A stretch of 64,000 bases of DNA, from the NCBI RefSeq assembly GCF_002113375.1, contig NZ_NEHO01000004.1, positions 124,001 through 188,000 on the forward strand, in the 5' to 3' direction. The position numbers and the translations under genes were made by a program. This DNA comes from Pseudomonas sp. R37(2017) (GTDB taxonomy: Bacteria; Pseudomonadota; Gammaproteobacteria; Pseudomonadales; Pseudomonadaceae). The notes beneath the pieces are model-generated. The model had not been told where the DNA came from, made no database searches, and saw only the letters and a program-made list of their open reading frames with translations. How positions within the stretch are numbered: the first letter of the stretch is position 1; the number at the start of each line of letters is the position of its first letter. Positions 18,036 through 26,939 of this stretch are shown in pieces.

Positions 18036-20311
18036 CCCCCGAGCAAATGCGCGACGCCTCCCTGCTGGAGCTGTTCAGCCTGGAAGCCGAAGCCCAGACC
18101 CAGGTGTTGAGCGCCGGCCTGCTGGCGCTTGAGCGCGACCCGACCCAGGCCGATCAACTTGAGTCGTGCATGCGTGCCGCGCACTCGCTCAAGGGGGCGG
18201 CGCGTATCGTCGGCATCGATGCCGGCGTCAGCGTCGCCCACGTCATGGAGGATTGCCTGGTCAGTGCCCAGGAAGGGCGCCTGTTGTTGCGCCCCGAACA
18301 CATCGATGCGCTGCTGCAAGGCACCGATTTGCTGATGCGCATCGCCACGCCGAACAACAACCCGCAGGCCGCGGACATCGAGGCCTATGTGGCGTTGATG
18401 GCGCGGTTGCTGGACCCGGCGGCCCCTCTGGTTGCGCCTGCTGCAACGGTGATGGCTGAACTTCAATTAGAAGCGCCCGCGCCCAAGGTCGAGGCACCGG
18501 CACCTGTCGTCGAGCCCACACCGCCAGCCGCTGCGCGCAAGACCAGGCGCACCGCCGAAAATGGTGAACGCGTATTGCGTGTCACCGCCGAGCGCCTGAA
18601 CAGCCTGCTCGATCTGTCGAGCAAATCCCTGGTGGAAACCCAGCGGCTCAAACCGCACCTGGCGACCATGCAGCGTCTCAAGCGCATGCAGAGCAACAGC
18701 CTGCGAGCCCTGGAGAGTCTCAACGTTCACCTCAAGGATCACGCCTTGAGCCTGGAAGCCCAGGAAGTGCTCGAGGATGCGCGGCGCTTGCTGGCGCAAT
18801 CCCAGCAGTTGCTCATGGAGAAGAACGCCGAACTCGATGAGTTCGCCTGGCACGCCAGTCAGCGGGCGCAGGTGTTGTACGACACTGCTCTGGCCTGCCG
18901 CATGCGGCCGTTTGCCGATGTGCTGGGCGGGCAGGTGCGCATGGTTCGTGATCTGGGGCGCGACCTGGGCAAGCAGGTACGGCTGGAAATCGATGGCGAG
19001 AAGACTCAGGTCGATCGCGACGTACTGGAAAAGCTCGAAGCGCCGTTGACGCACTTGTTGCGCAATGCGGTCGACCACGGCATCGAAACCCCGGAGCAGC
19101 GCCTGCTGGCGGGCAAGCCGGCGGAAGGGTTGATTCGCCTGCGCGCCTCTCATCAGGCCGGTTTGCTGGTGCTTGAATTGAGCGATGACGGCAATGGCGT
19201 GGATCTGGAAAAAGTCCGTCGCAGCATCGTTGAACGCAATTTGTCCCCCGCGGAAACCGCCGCGCAGTTGAGCGAAGAGGAGTTGCTGACGTTCCTGTTC
19301 CTGCCCGGCTTCAGTCTGCGCGACACGGTCACCGAGGTGTCCGGTCGCGGCGTCGGCCTGGATGCGGTGCAGCACATGGTCCGGCAGTTGCGCGGCGCAG
19401 TGGTGCTGGAGCAGACGGCGGGCGAGGGGAGTCGTTTCCACCTCGAAGTGCCGCTGACCCTGTCGGTGGTGCGCAGCCTGGTCGTGGAGGTCGGCGACGA
19501 AGCCTACGCCTTTCCGCTGGCGCACATCGAGCGCATGTGCGATCTGGAGCCGACGGATATCGTGCAGGTCGAAGGCCGCCAGCACTTCTGGTACGAAGGC
19601 CGGCATGTCGGCCTGGTGGCGGCCAGTCAGTTGCTGCAACGCCCGGTCAGCCAGAACAGCGGTCAAACCTTGAAAGTCGTGGTGATTCGCGAGCGCGATG
19701 CGATCTACGGCGTGGCGGTGGAACGGTTTGTCGGTGAGCGGACATTGGTGGTGCTGCCGCTGGATGAGCGTCTGGGCAAGGTGCAGGACATTTCCGCCGG
19801 GGCCTTGCTCGACGACGGCTCGGTGGTGCTGATCGTCGATGTCGAAGACATGCTGCGCTCGGTGGAAAAACTGCTTAACACAGGGCGTCTGGAACGTATT
19901 GCCCGTCACGGCAGTCAGGTGGTCGAGGCGGCCCGCAAACGAATTCTGGTGGTGGACGATTCCCTGACCGTGCGAGAGTTGCAGCGCAAGCTGTTGCTCA
20001 ATCGCGGTTACGACGTGGCGGTTGCGGTAGACGGCATGGATGGCTGGAACGCGCTGCGTTCGGAGGATTTCGATCTGCTGATCACCGACATTGATATGCC
20101 GCGCATGGATGGCATCGAACTGGTCACTCTGTTGCGTCGGGACACTCGCCTGCAATCGTTGCCGGTGATGGTGGTGTCCTACAAGGATCGTGAAGAGGAC
20201 CGGCGTCGTGGACTGGATGCCGGTGCCGACTATTATCTAGCCAAGGCCAGTTTTCATGACGACGCCTTGCTCGATGCAGTGGTCGAGCTCATCGGAGGAG
20301 CACGGGCATGA
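18032..20311 (+). CDS. wspE: WspE, hybrid CheA kinase with receiver domain
   Basis: The 759-residue hybrid kinase begins with an HPt domain whose phosphorylated His is H51 (AAHSLKGAARI). A linker and dimerisation region follow, then an ATPase domain (LLRNAVDHGIE, LSDDGNGVD, SGRGVGLDAV), a CheW-like regulatory domain and a C-terminal receiver (RILVVDDSLTVREL, DLLITDIDMPRMDG) around residues 635-755. WspE autophosphorylates and passes phosphate to WspR and WspF. It is coupled by 4-nt overlaps to wspD and wspF. Confidence 0.93.
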   Translation: MTPEQMRDASLLELFSLEAEAQTQVLSAGLLALERDPTQADQLESCMRAAHSLKGAARIVGIDAGVSVAHVMEDCLVSAQEGRLLLRPEHIDALLQGTDLLMRIATPNNNPQAADIEAYVALMARLLDPAAPLVAPAATVMAELQLEAPAPKVEAPAPVVEPTPPAAARKTRRTAENGERVLRVTAERLNSLLDLSSKSLVETQRLKPHLATMQRLKRMQSNSLRALESLNVHLKDHALSLEAQEVLEDARRLLAQSQQLLMEKNAELDEFAWHASQRAQVLYDTALACRMRPFADVLGGQVRMVRDLGRDLGKQVRLEIDGEKTQVDRDVLEKLEAPLTHLLRNAVDHGIETPEQRLLAGKPAEGLIRLRASHQAGLLVLELSDDGNGVDLEKVRRSIVERNLSPAETAAQLSEEELLTFLFLPGFSLRDTVTEVSGRGVGLDAVQHMVRQLRGAVVLEQTAGEGSRFHLEVPLTLSVVRSLVVEVGDEAYAFPLAHIERMCDLEPTDIVQVEGRQHFWYEGRHVGLVAASQLLQRPVSQNSGQTLKVVVIRERDAIYGVAVERFVGERTLVVLPLDERLGKVQDISAGALLDDGSVVLIVDVEDMLRSVEKLLNTGRLERIARHGSQVVEAARKRILVVDDSLTVRELQRKLLLNRGYDVAVAVDGMDGWNALRSEDFDLLITDIDMPRMDGIELVTLLRRDTRLQSLPVMVVSYKDREEDRRRGLDAGADYYLAKASFHDDALLDAVVELIGGARA

Positions 20312-21318
20312 GAATCGCAATCGTCAACGACATGCCCATGGCGGTGGAAGCCCTGCGCCGCGCCCTGGCATTCGAACCTGCGCACGAGGTGGTCTGGGTC
20401 GCCGGCAATGGCGCCGAGGCAGTGCGCCAGTGCGCGCAGGACACACCGGACCTGATTCTGATGGACTTGATCATGCCGGTGATGGATGGCGTGGAGGCCA
20501 CGCGCCGGATCATGGCCGAGACCCCCTGTGCCATTGTCATCGTCACCGTGGATCGCCAGCAGAACGTGCACCGGGTGTTCGAGGCCATGGGCCACGGTGC
20601 GCTGGATGTGGTCGACACCCCGACCCTCGGCGCTGGCAATGCCCAGGAGGCGGCTGCGCCGTTGCTGCGCAAGATCATGAATATCGGCTGGCTGATCGGC
20701 GACAAGGGCAACCGTCCGCGCGCCGCGCCGGCACCGTTGCGCAGTTCGGGTTCACGCCAGAGTCTGATCGCCATTGGCTCATCCGCCGGTGGACCGGCGG
20801 CGCTGGAAGTCTTGCTCAAGGGGCTGCCCCGTGATTTCGCTCCGGCCATCGTGCTGGTACAGCACGTTGACCAGGTGTTTGCCGCCGGTATGGCCGAATG
20901 GCTCGGCAGTGCCAGCGGCCTCAACGTGCGCCTGGCCCAGGAAGGCGAGCCGCCGCAAAGCGGCACGGTATTGCTGGCTGGCACCAATCACCATATCCGC
21001 TTGCTGAAAAACGGCACGCTGGCCTATACCGCCGAACCGGTCAACGAGATCTACCGCCCCTCCATCGATGTGTTTTTCGAGAGCGTGGCCAGTTACTGGA
21101 GCGGTGATGCCGTGGGGGTTTTGCTCACCGGCATGGGGCGTGATGGCGCCCAGGGGCTTAAACTCTTGCGCCAACAGGGCTACCTGACCATCGCACAAGA
21201 CCAGGGCAGCAGTGCGGTGTATGGCATGCCAAAGGCGGCCGCGGCCATCGACGCTGCCGCAGAGATTCGCCCGCTGGACAAGATAGCGCCACGATTGCTG
21301 GAGATTTTTGCAAAATGA
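20308..21318 (+). CDS. wspF: WspF, CheB-type methylesterase
   Basis: The 336-residue protein pairs an N-terminal receiver (phospho-acceptor D53 in LILMDLIMP) with a C-terminal methylesterase. The catalytic Ser is S159 in IAIGSSAGGP, H186 lies in VQHVD, and the catalytic Asp is in LTGMGRDGAQGL. It removes methyl groups from WspA and so damps the pathway. In Pseudomonas, loss of WspF locks WspR on and gives wrinkly colonies. The reading frame here is intact, so the pathway should be adjustable. Confidence 0.93.
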   Translation: MRIAIVNDMPMAVEALRRALAFEPAHEVVWVAGNGAEAVRQCAQDTPDLILMDLIMPVMDGVEATRRIMAETPCAIVIVTVDRQQNVHRVFEAMGHGALDVVDTPTLGAGNAQEAAAPLLRKIMNIGWLIGDKGNRPRAAPAPLRSSGSRQSLIAIGSSAGGPAALEVLLKGLPRDFAPAIVLVQHVDQVFAAGMAEWLGSASGLNVRLAQEGEPPQSGTVLLAGTNHHIRLLKNGTLAYTAEPVNEIYRPSIDVFFESVASYWSGDAVGVLLTGMGRDGAQGLKLLRQQGYLTIAQDQGSSAVYGMPKAAAAIDAAAEIRPLDKIAPRLLEIFAK

Positions 21319-21366
21319 GCAACTTTCCCTGCATTCCTGGCCCAGGCAGTACTCAGGTGACCGCAC

Positions 21367-22368
21367 ATGAATGAATTACAGCTCGACGACTTCAAGACCG
21401 ACGAAAACGCCGCCATGGTGTTGCTGGTGGACGATCAGGCCATGATCGGCGAAGCCGTGCGCCGGGGTCTGGCGAACGAGGAGAATATCGATTTCCACTT
21501 CTGCGCCGACCCGCACCAGGCCATCGCCCATGCGGTGCGCATCAAGCCAACGGTGATCCTGCAGGATCTCGTCATGCCCGGCCTCGATGGCTTGAGCCTG
21601 GTGCGCGAGTACCGCAATCACCCGGCGACCAGGGACATTCCGATCATCGTCCTGTCGACCAAGGAAGACCCGTTGATCAAGAGCGCGGCCTTTGCGGCCG
21701 GGGCCAACGATTATCTGGTCAAGTTGCCGGACAACATCGAACTGGTCGCGCGCATCCGCTATCACTCGCGCTCCTACATGACCCTGCTGCAACGGGACGC
21801 GGCGTACCGCGCGTTGCGGGTCAGCCAGCAGCAGTTGCTCGACACCAACCTGGTGCTGCAACGCCTGATGAACTCCGATGGCCTGACCGGGTTGTCGAAC
21901 CGTCGGCACTTCGATGAATACATGGAGCTGGAGTGGCGTCGTTCGCTGCGTGAACAGAGCCAATTGTCGTTGCTGATGATCGATGTGGATTACTTCAAGG
22001 CCTACAACGACAGTTTCGGCCACCTGGAAGGCGATGAAGCCCTGCGCAAGGTCGCCGCGGCGATCCGTGATGCCAGCGCCCGGCCTTCGGACCTGCCGGC
22101 CCGTTACGGCGGCGAAGAGTTCGCCCTGGTGCTGCCCAATACCTCGCCGGGCGGAGCACGGCTGGTGGCCGAGAAGCTGCGCCAGACCGTGGCGGCCCTG
22201 AAGATCCCGCATAATTCGCCGAACGAAGGGTCGAGCCTGACCATCAGCATCGGCCTGGCGACCGTCACCCCGACAGCCGGCAGCAATTGCCGAGAGCTGA
22301 TCTCGGCGGCGGACAAGGGGTTGTATCTGGCCAAGCATAATGGGCGCAATCAAGTAGGCATCGGCTGA
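21367..22368 (+). CDS. wspR: WspR, receiver-GGDEF diguanylate cyclase
   Basis: The 333-residue protein has a receiver domain with acceptor D67 ([13 protein letters not shown]), a helical linker, and a GGDEF domain with the active signature GGEEF at 248-252. The inhibitory I-site RxxD (RPSD, 239-242) lies the canonical five residues upstream, so product feedback should be intact. Phosphorylated WspR makes cyclic di-GMP, promoting exopolysaccharide and biofilm. It follows wspF by 48 nt and ends the operon; a REPIN starts 9 nt after the stop. Confidence 0.94.
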   Translation: MNELQLDDFKTDENAAMVLLVDDQAMIGEAVRRGLANEENIDFHFCADPHQAIAHAVRIKPTVILQDLVMPGLDGLSLVREYRNHPATRDIPIIVLSTKEDPLIKSAAFAAGANDYLVKLPDNIELVARIRYHSRSYMTLLQRDAAYRALRVSQQQLLDTNLVLQRLMNSDGLTGLSNRRHFDEYMELEWRRSLREQSQLSLLMIDVDYFKAYNDSFGHLEGDEALRKVAAAIRDASARPSDLPARYGGEEFALVLPNTSPGGARLVAEKLRQTVAALKIPHNSPNEGSSLTISIGLATVTPTAGSNCRELISAADKGLYLAKHNGRNQVGIG

Positions 22369-22376
22369 CCTGCACT

Positions 22377-22479
22377 CTGTAGGAGCGAGCATGCTCGCGA
22401 TGGAGGCCAACGATAACGCGGGGCATCAGGTTTCCAGCGTCATCGTTGACGACCATCGCGAGCATGCTCGCTCCTACAG
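22377..22479. repeat. REPIN with 27-bp perfect arms
   Basis: Arms 22377-22403 and 22453-22479 (CTGTAGGAGCGAGCATGCTC... and complement) are perfect. It closes the wsp operon and may act as a 3' mRNA stabiliser or gyrase site. The spacer contains GCATCAGG...CAGCGTCATCGTTGACG, also found in the element at 13661. Confidence 0.9.
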
Positions 22480-22549
22480 GGGGCGGGGACGGACTGGCGG
22501 GAGGCGGTGTTTTCGACCAAGCGGGCTGCCGTTACCGGCCGTTTCCCGT

Positions 22550-22555
22550 TATACT
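22550..22555 (+). promoter_or_regulatory. Candidate -10 hexamer for prfB
   Basis: TATACT lies 40 nt upstream of the prfB start. The -35 region (around CTGCCG, 22526-22531) is only weakly like the consensus, so the promoter call is tentative. Confidence 0.35.
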
Positions 22556-22594
22556 CGCCGGCTTTCAAAAGTTCGCCAACGAGTGCTGCCCGTC

Positions 22595-23690
22595 ATGGAA
22601 ATCAACCCGATCCTGAACACCATCAAGGACCTGTCCGAGCGCTCCGAAACCATTCGGGGGTATCTTTGACTACGATCAAAAGCATGAGCGTCTGACCGAG
22701 GTCAATCGCGAGCTTGAAGATCCGAGTGTCTGGAACAAGCCTGAGTACGCCCAGGAGCTGGGCCGCGAGCGCTCTGCGCTGGCGCAGATCGTAGACACCC
22801 TGGACGAATTGTCCGGTGGCCTGGTCGATTCCCGCGAGTTGCTGGACATGGCTGTCGAAGAAAACGACGAAGGCGCTGTCGGCGATGTGGTCGCCGAACT
22901 GGCACGCCTCGAAGACGCCCTGGCCAAGCTGGAGTTCCGCCGTATGTTCAGCGGCGAGATGGACATGAACAACGCCTACCTGGACATCCAGGCCGGTTCC
23001 GGTGGCACCGAAGCCCAGGACTGGGCCAACATCCTGCTGCGCATGTACCTGCGCTGGGCCGACAAACGCGGCTTCGACGCGACCATCATGGAACTGTCGG
23101 CCGGTGAAGTCGCCGGGATCAAGGGCGCCACCGTGCACATCAAGGGCGAATACGCTTTTGGCTGGCTGCGGACCGAGATCGGCGTCCACCGCCTGGTGCG
23201 AAAGAGCCCGTTCGACTCCGGCAACCGTCGCCACACCTCTTTCTCCGCGGTGTTCGTTTCCCCCGAGATCGATGACAAGGTGGAGATCGAGATCAACCCG
23301 GCAGACCTGCGGATCGACACCTATCGTTCCTCCGGTGCCGGTGGTCAGCACGTAAACACCACCGACTCGGCCGTACGTATCACCCACGTACCGACCAACA
23401 CCGTGGTCAGCTGCCAGAACGAACGTTCCCAGCACGCCAACAAGGACACCGCCATGAAAATGCTGCGGGCCAAGTTGTATGAGCAGGAAATGCAGAAACG
23501 CAACGCCGCGTCCCAGGCGCTGGAAGACACCAAGTCGGATATCGGCTGGGGTCACCAGATCCGTTCGTACGTACTCGATGCTTCGCGCATCAAAGACCTG
23601 CGCACCAACATCGAACGCAGCGACTGCGACAAGGTGCTCGATGGCGACATCGACGAATACCTGGAAGCCAGCCTGAAGTCCGGGCTGTAA
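22595..23690 (+). CDS. prfB: Peptide chain release factor 2, made through programmed +1 frameshift
   Basis: The first 24 codons ([20 protein letters not shown]...) end at an in-frame TGA (22667-22669). Skipping one base at CTT-T-GAC continues the frame at 22668 to 23690, giving about 364 residues, the normal RF2 length. The C-terminal part has the peptidyl-tRNA hydrolysis motif GGQ ([12 protein letters not shown]). RF2 releases peptides at UAA and UGA, and the frameshift senses low RF2, giving autoregulation. It should be annotated as one joined CDS. Confidence 0.95.
22656..22670 (+). promoter_or_regulatory. RF2 programmed +1 frameshift site
   Basis: A Shine-Dalgarno-like GGGGG (22656-22660) precedes TAT CTT TGA C. 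The slippery CTT followed by a UGA stop and C is the same arrangement as in E. coli prfB. Confidence 0.93.
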
Positions 23691-23726
23691 AAGACGCAAA
23701 ACAGGATCGGCTGAATCACTCGATCC

Positions 23727-23772
23727 CTGTAGGAGCCAGCACTGCTGGCGATCCCGGGCCGCAAGGCCCGGG
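23727..23772. repeat. REP-like unit and GC-rich hairpin between prfB and lysS
   Basis: GTAGGAGCCAGCACTGCTGGCGATCC is a REP-like palindrome of a third subtype, followed by CCCGGGCC-GCAA-GGCCCGGG (23753-23772), a strong 8-bp hairpin with a tetraloop. No T-run follows, so it is unlikely to stop transcription completely; lysS may be expressed from read-through. Confidence 0.65.
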
Positions 23773-23804
23773 GGCAACGAACCTGTGATGGAATATCTAA
23801 AGAC

Positions 23805-25307
23805 ATGAGCGACCTAGAACTCGACCCGCAAGCCCTGCAACAGGAAGAAAACTCCCTGATCGCCCTGCGCAAGGAAAAGCTTGCTGCCGAGCGCGCCAAG
23901 GGCAATGCCTTCCCGAACGACTTCCGCCGCGAAAACTACTGCGAGCAACTGCAGAAACAGTACGCGGACAAGACCAAGGAAGAGTTGGCAGAGGCTGCGA
24001 TCCCGGTCAAGGTTGCCGGTCGCATCATGCTCAACCGTGGCTCGTTCATGGTGATCCAGGACATGACCGGTCGCATCCAGGTCTACGTCAACCGCAAGAC
24101 CCTGTCCGAAGAAACCCTGGCCGCGGTGAAAACCTGGGACATGGGCGACATCATTGCGGCCGAAGGCACCCTGGCCCGTTCCGGCAAGGGCGACCTGTAC
24201 GTTGAAATGACCGACGTGCGCTTGCTGACCAAGTCCCTGCGTCCGCTGCCGGACAAGCACCACGGCCTGACCGACACCGAGCAGCGCTATCGCCAGCGCT
24301 ACGTTGACCTGATCGTCAACGAAGACGTGCGCCAGACGTTCCGCGTGCGTTCGCAAGTCATCGCCCACATCCGCAGCTTCCTGATGAAGCGTGACTTCCT
24401 GGAAGTGGAAACGCCGATGCTGCAGACCATTCCTGGCGGCGCGGCAGCCAAGCCGTTCGAGACTCACCACAACGCGCTGGACATGGAAATGTTCCTGCGT
24501 ATCGCGCCGGAGCTGTATTTGAAGCGCCTGGTGGTTGGCGGCTTCGAAAAAGTGTTCGAGATCAACCGCAACTTCCGTAACGAAGGCGTTTCGACTCGTC
24601 ACAACCCTGAATTCACCATGTTGGAGTTCTACCAGGCCTACGCCGACTACGAAGACAACATGGACCTGACCGAAGAACTGTTCCGCGAACTGGCTCAGCT
24701 GGTTCTGGGCAGCACCGACGTGCCGTACGGTGACAAGGTGTTCCACTTCGGTGAGCCGTTCGCGCGTCTGTCGGTGTTCGACTCGATCCTCAAGTACAAC
24801 CCCGAACTGACCGCTGACGACCTGAACGACATCGACAAGGCCCGCGCCATCGCCAAGAAAGCCGGTGCCAAGGTGCTGGGCTTCGAAGGCCTGGGCAAAT
24901 TGCAGGTGATGATTTTCGAAGAGCTGGTGGAGCACAAGCTGGAGCAGCCGCACTTCATTACCCAGTACCCGTTCGAAGTGTCGCCGCTGGCCCGTCGCAA
25001 CGACGAGAACCCGAACGTCACCGACCGTTTCGAGCTGTTCATCGGTGGTCGTGAAATCGCCAACGCCTATTCCGAGTTGAACGACGCGGAAGACCAGGCC
25101 GAGCGCTTCATGGCCCAGGTGGCCGACAAGGACGCCGGCGACGACGAGGCCATGCACTACGACGCCGACTTCGTGCGTGCGTTGGAGTACGGCATGCCGC
25201 CAACGGCGGGTGAAGGTATCGGCATCGACCGCCTGGTGATGCTGCTGACCAACTCCCCGTCGATCCGCGACGTGATCCTGTTCCCGCACATGCGGCCGCA
25301 AGCGTAA
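23805..25307 (+). CDS. lysS: Lysyl-tRNA synthetase, class II
   Basis: The 500-residue enzyme has an N-terminal OB-fold anticodon-binding domain ([24 protein letters not shown], from about residue 70) and a class II catalytic core. Motif 2 is [20 protein letters not shown] and motif 3 is [15 protein letters not shown] near the C-terminus. It charges tRNA-Lys using ATP. It follows prfB by 114 nt, the arrangement found in E. coli and P. aeruginosa, and a textbook terminator follows. Confidence 0.97.
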   Translation: MSDLELDPQALQQEENSLIALRKEKLAAERAKGNAFPNDFRRENYCEQLQKQYADKTKEELAEAAIPVKVAGRIMLNRGSFMVIQDMTGRIQVYVNRKTLSEETLAAVKTWDMGDIIAAEGTLARSGKGDLYVEMTDVRLLTKSLRPLPDKHHGLTDTEQRYRQRYVDLIVNEDVRQTFRVRSQVIAHIRSFLMKRDFLEVETPMLQTIPGGAAAKPFETHHNALDMEMFLRIAPELYLKRLVVGGFEKVFEINRNFRNEGVSTRHNPEFTMLEFYQAYADYEDNMDLTEELFRELAQLVLGSTDVPYGDKVFHFGEPFARLSVFDSILKYNPELTADDLNDIDKARAIAKKAGAKVLGFEGLGKLQVMIFEELVEHKLEQPHFITQYPFEVSPLARRNDENPNVTDRFELFIGGREIANAYSELNDAEDQAERFMAQVADKDAGDDEAMHYDADFVRALEYGMPPTAGEGIGIDRLVMLLTNSPSIRDVILFPHMRPQA

Positions 25308-25317
25308 GTGTTTCAAT

Positions 25318-25347
25318 TAAAAAACCGCCTTTTCAGGCGGTTTTTTA
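25318..25347 (+). terminator. Rho-independent terminator after lysS
   Basis: AAAACCGCCT-TTTC-AGGCGGTTTT forms a 10-bp stem followed by TTATT. The flanking A-run makes it potentially bidirectional. Confidence 0.9.
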
Positions 25348-25406
25348 TTGCCTGTCTGGTACAAACGTATCAACTTGTTACTTTCATCTGAGAGGAAATA
25401 CCTGTC

Positions 25407-26123
25407 GTGAATCGTGCAATAGCTCAAGAAGGTGCAGCGGGTATCGCCACTGCGGTCGCTGAAAGTGTTCAGTACCAGGGTCGCAAGGCCAGCCGACAGG
25501 GCAGCGAGCAGCGTCGACAGGACATTCTCGACGCCGCCATGCGCATTGTCGTGCGCGATGGCGTGCGCGCCGTGCGACATCGCGCGGTGGCCGCCGAGGC
25601 GCAAGTGCCATTGTCGGCGACCACTTACTATTTCAAGGATATCGATGATTTGCTCACCGATACCTTCGCCCAATACGTGGAGCGCAGTGCCGCCTACATG
25701 GGCAAGTTGTGGGTGAATAACGAAGGTCTGTTGCGTGACATGATCGCCAGTGGCGATGGCAGCCCGCAGGCGCGCTCGAAACTGGCGGACGATATTGCCC
25801 GGCTGATGACCGATTACGTTCACCGGCAACTGGTCAATCGCCGCGAACACCTGATGGCCGAACAGGCGTTCCGCCACGAGGCATTGCTCAACCCGCGCCT
25901 GGCCGAACTGGTGCGCTCGCATCAGCAAATCCTGTTGCAGGGCTCTTGCCAACTGTTCCAGGTGCTGGGCTCGCGCGAGCCGCATCAGGATGCCAAGGTG
26001 TTGACGGCGATTATCGGCCGGATGGAATATCAGGGGTTGCTCAACGTAGACGAGCCGGCTGCCGAAGAAGAAATGCTCGGGATCCTGACGCGCTATATGC
26101 ACCTGGTGCTGGGGTCGGTGTAG
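25407..26123 (+). CDS. TetR-family transcriptional regulator
   Basis: The 238-residue protein has a TetR DNA-binding domain around residues 33-85 (RRQDILDAAMRIVVRDGVRAVRHRAVAAEAQVPLSATTYYFKDIDDLL, seen in part), preceded by a roughly 30-residue extension. The C-terminal half is helical, as in ligand-binding TetR domains. The start is GTG with AGAGGA about 10 nt upstream. From memory, a TetR gene also follows lysS in P. aeruginosa (PA3699); no target is evident. A composite palindrome follows. Confidence 0.85.
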   Translation: MNRAIAQEGAAGIATAVAESVQYQGRKASRQGSEQRRQDILDAAMRIVVRDGVRAVRHRAVAAEAQVPLSATTYYFKDIDDLLTDTFAQYVERSAAYMGKLWVNNEGLLRDMIASGDGSPQARSKLADDIARLMTDYVHRQLVNRREHLMAEQAFRHEALLNPRLAELVRSHQQILLQGSCQLFQVLGSREPHQDAKVLTAIIGRMEYQGLLNVDEPAAEEEMLGILTRYMHLVLGSV

Positions 26124-26148
26124 TTTCTCCTGATTGGAGGCTACTCCT

Positions 26149-26312
26149 GTGGGAGCGAGCCTGTGGCGAGGGGGCTTGCCCCCGTTGGGTGGCGAAGCCG
26201 CCCCAAAACCAGTGATCCAGGTGAGACAGTCAGTCCGGATGCGCAGGTTTTACGACTGCTTCGCAGCCGAACGGGGGCAAGCCCCCTCGCCACAGGCTCA
26301 CTCCCACAAGGG
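26149..26312. repeat. Composite palindromic element nested in REP arms, copy 2
   Basis: Outer arms TGTGGGAGCGAGCCTG... and ...CAGGCTCACTCCCACA enclose the TGTGGCGAGGGGGCTTGCCC element and its internal hairpins (GGGTGGCGAAGCCGCCC and ACTGCTTCGCAGC). It looks as if the 148-bp element family has landed inside, or fused to, a REP of the other family. Confidence 0.8.
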
Positions 26313-26352
26313 AGGGTGTCCAAGGGTGAGGTATGTTCATAGGGAGTGTTGA

Positions 26353-26907
26353 ATGAAAGCCTGGCGTGTCGTTGTGATCGCCTTGTCGTTCCTGCTGCTC
26401 AGTGGCTGTCTGGTGGCCTTCAAGGAGCCGCTGCCTGCAAGCGAACCCGCGCCCAAAGGATTGCTCGGCAAATGGACCAGCACCAACGCCTGGGGCGAGG
26501 CGCTCAACCTCGAACTGAACCGCGTCGGTGACAACCGCTATCAGGCCGTCAGCTATTACCGGGCCAGGCCCCGGGAGCGGGAGGCCTACCCCTTCACGGT
26601 GTCACGCCATGGCAACCGCTGGTATCTGTCGGCGAAGGTGCCGGCGCAGTTTGGCGGGCATTTCACCCTGGGCGGTTTCGAGCTGACCGACAAACATGAG
26701 TTGGTGGTCTACAACCTCGATCTTGAACAGATCAACCAGGCTATCAAGCAGAAAGCCCTGAGCGGTGAAAGCTTCCAGACCAGCGACGGCGCTGGCGTAT
26801 TGATCGACAGCGACATGGAGCAAGTCGCCGCCTACCTCGACGACCCGGCCAATTCCGATGTGTTCGTCGAAGCGGTGCGCTATCAGCGTCAGGCCAAAGC
26901 CAAATAA
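26353..26907 (+). CDS. Conserved lipoprotein of unknown function, 184 aa
   Basis: A lipoprotein signal is clear (hydrophobic 6-16, lipobox LLSGC with C19). The residue after C19 is Leu, which does not favour inner-membrane retention, so an outer-membrane location is likely. The mature part starts with a segment (GLLGKWTSTNAWGEALNLELNRVGDNRY) recalling small beta-barrel lipocalin-like sheets. It is 32 nt before the DUF1704 gene and probably co-transcribed. No function is recognised. Confidence 0.75.
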   Translation: MKAWRVVVIALSFLLLSGCLVAFKEPLPASEPAPKGLLGKWTSTNAWGEALNLELNRVGDNRYQAVSYYRARPREREAYPFTVSRHGNRWYLSAKVPAQFGGHFTLGGFELTDKHELVVYNLDLEQINQAIKQKALSGESFQTSDGAGVLIDSDMEQVAAYLDDPANSDVFVEAVRYQRQAKAK

Positions 26908-26939
26908 CCGGCATCAACAGGTTTCTACAGGAGTTTCGC

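Noticed and set aside
22391..22669. Separate 92-codon ORF upstream of prfB
   Set aside because: Its first half is REPIN sequence and its second half is the prfB leader before the frameshift.
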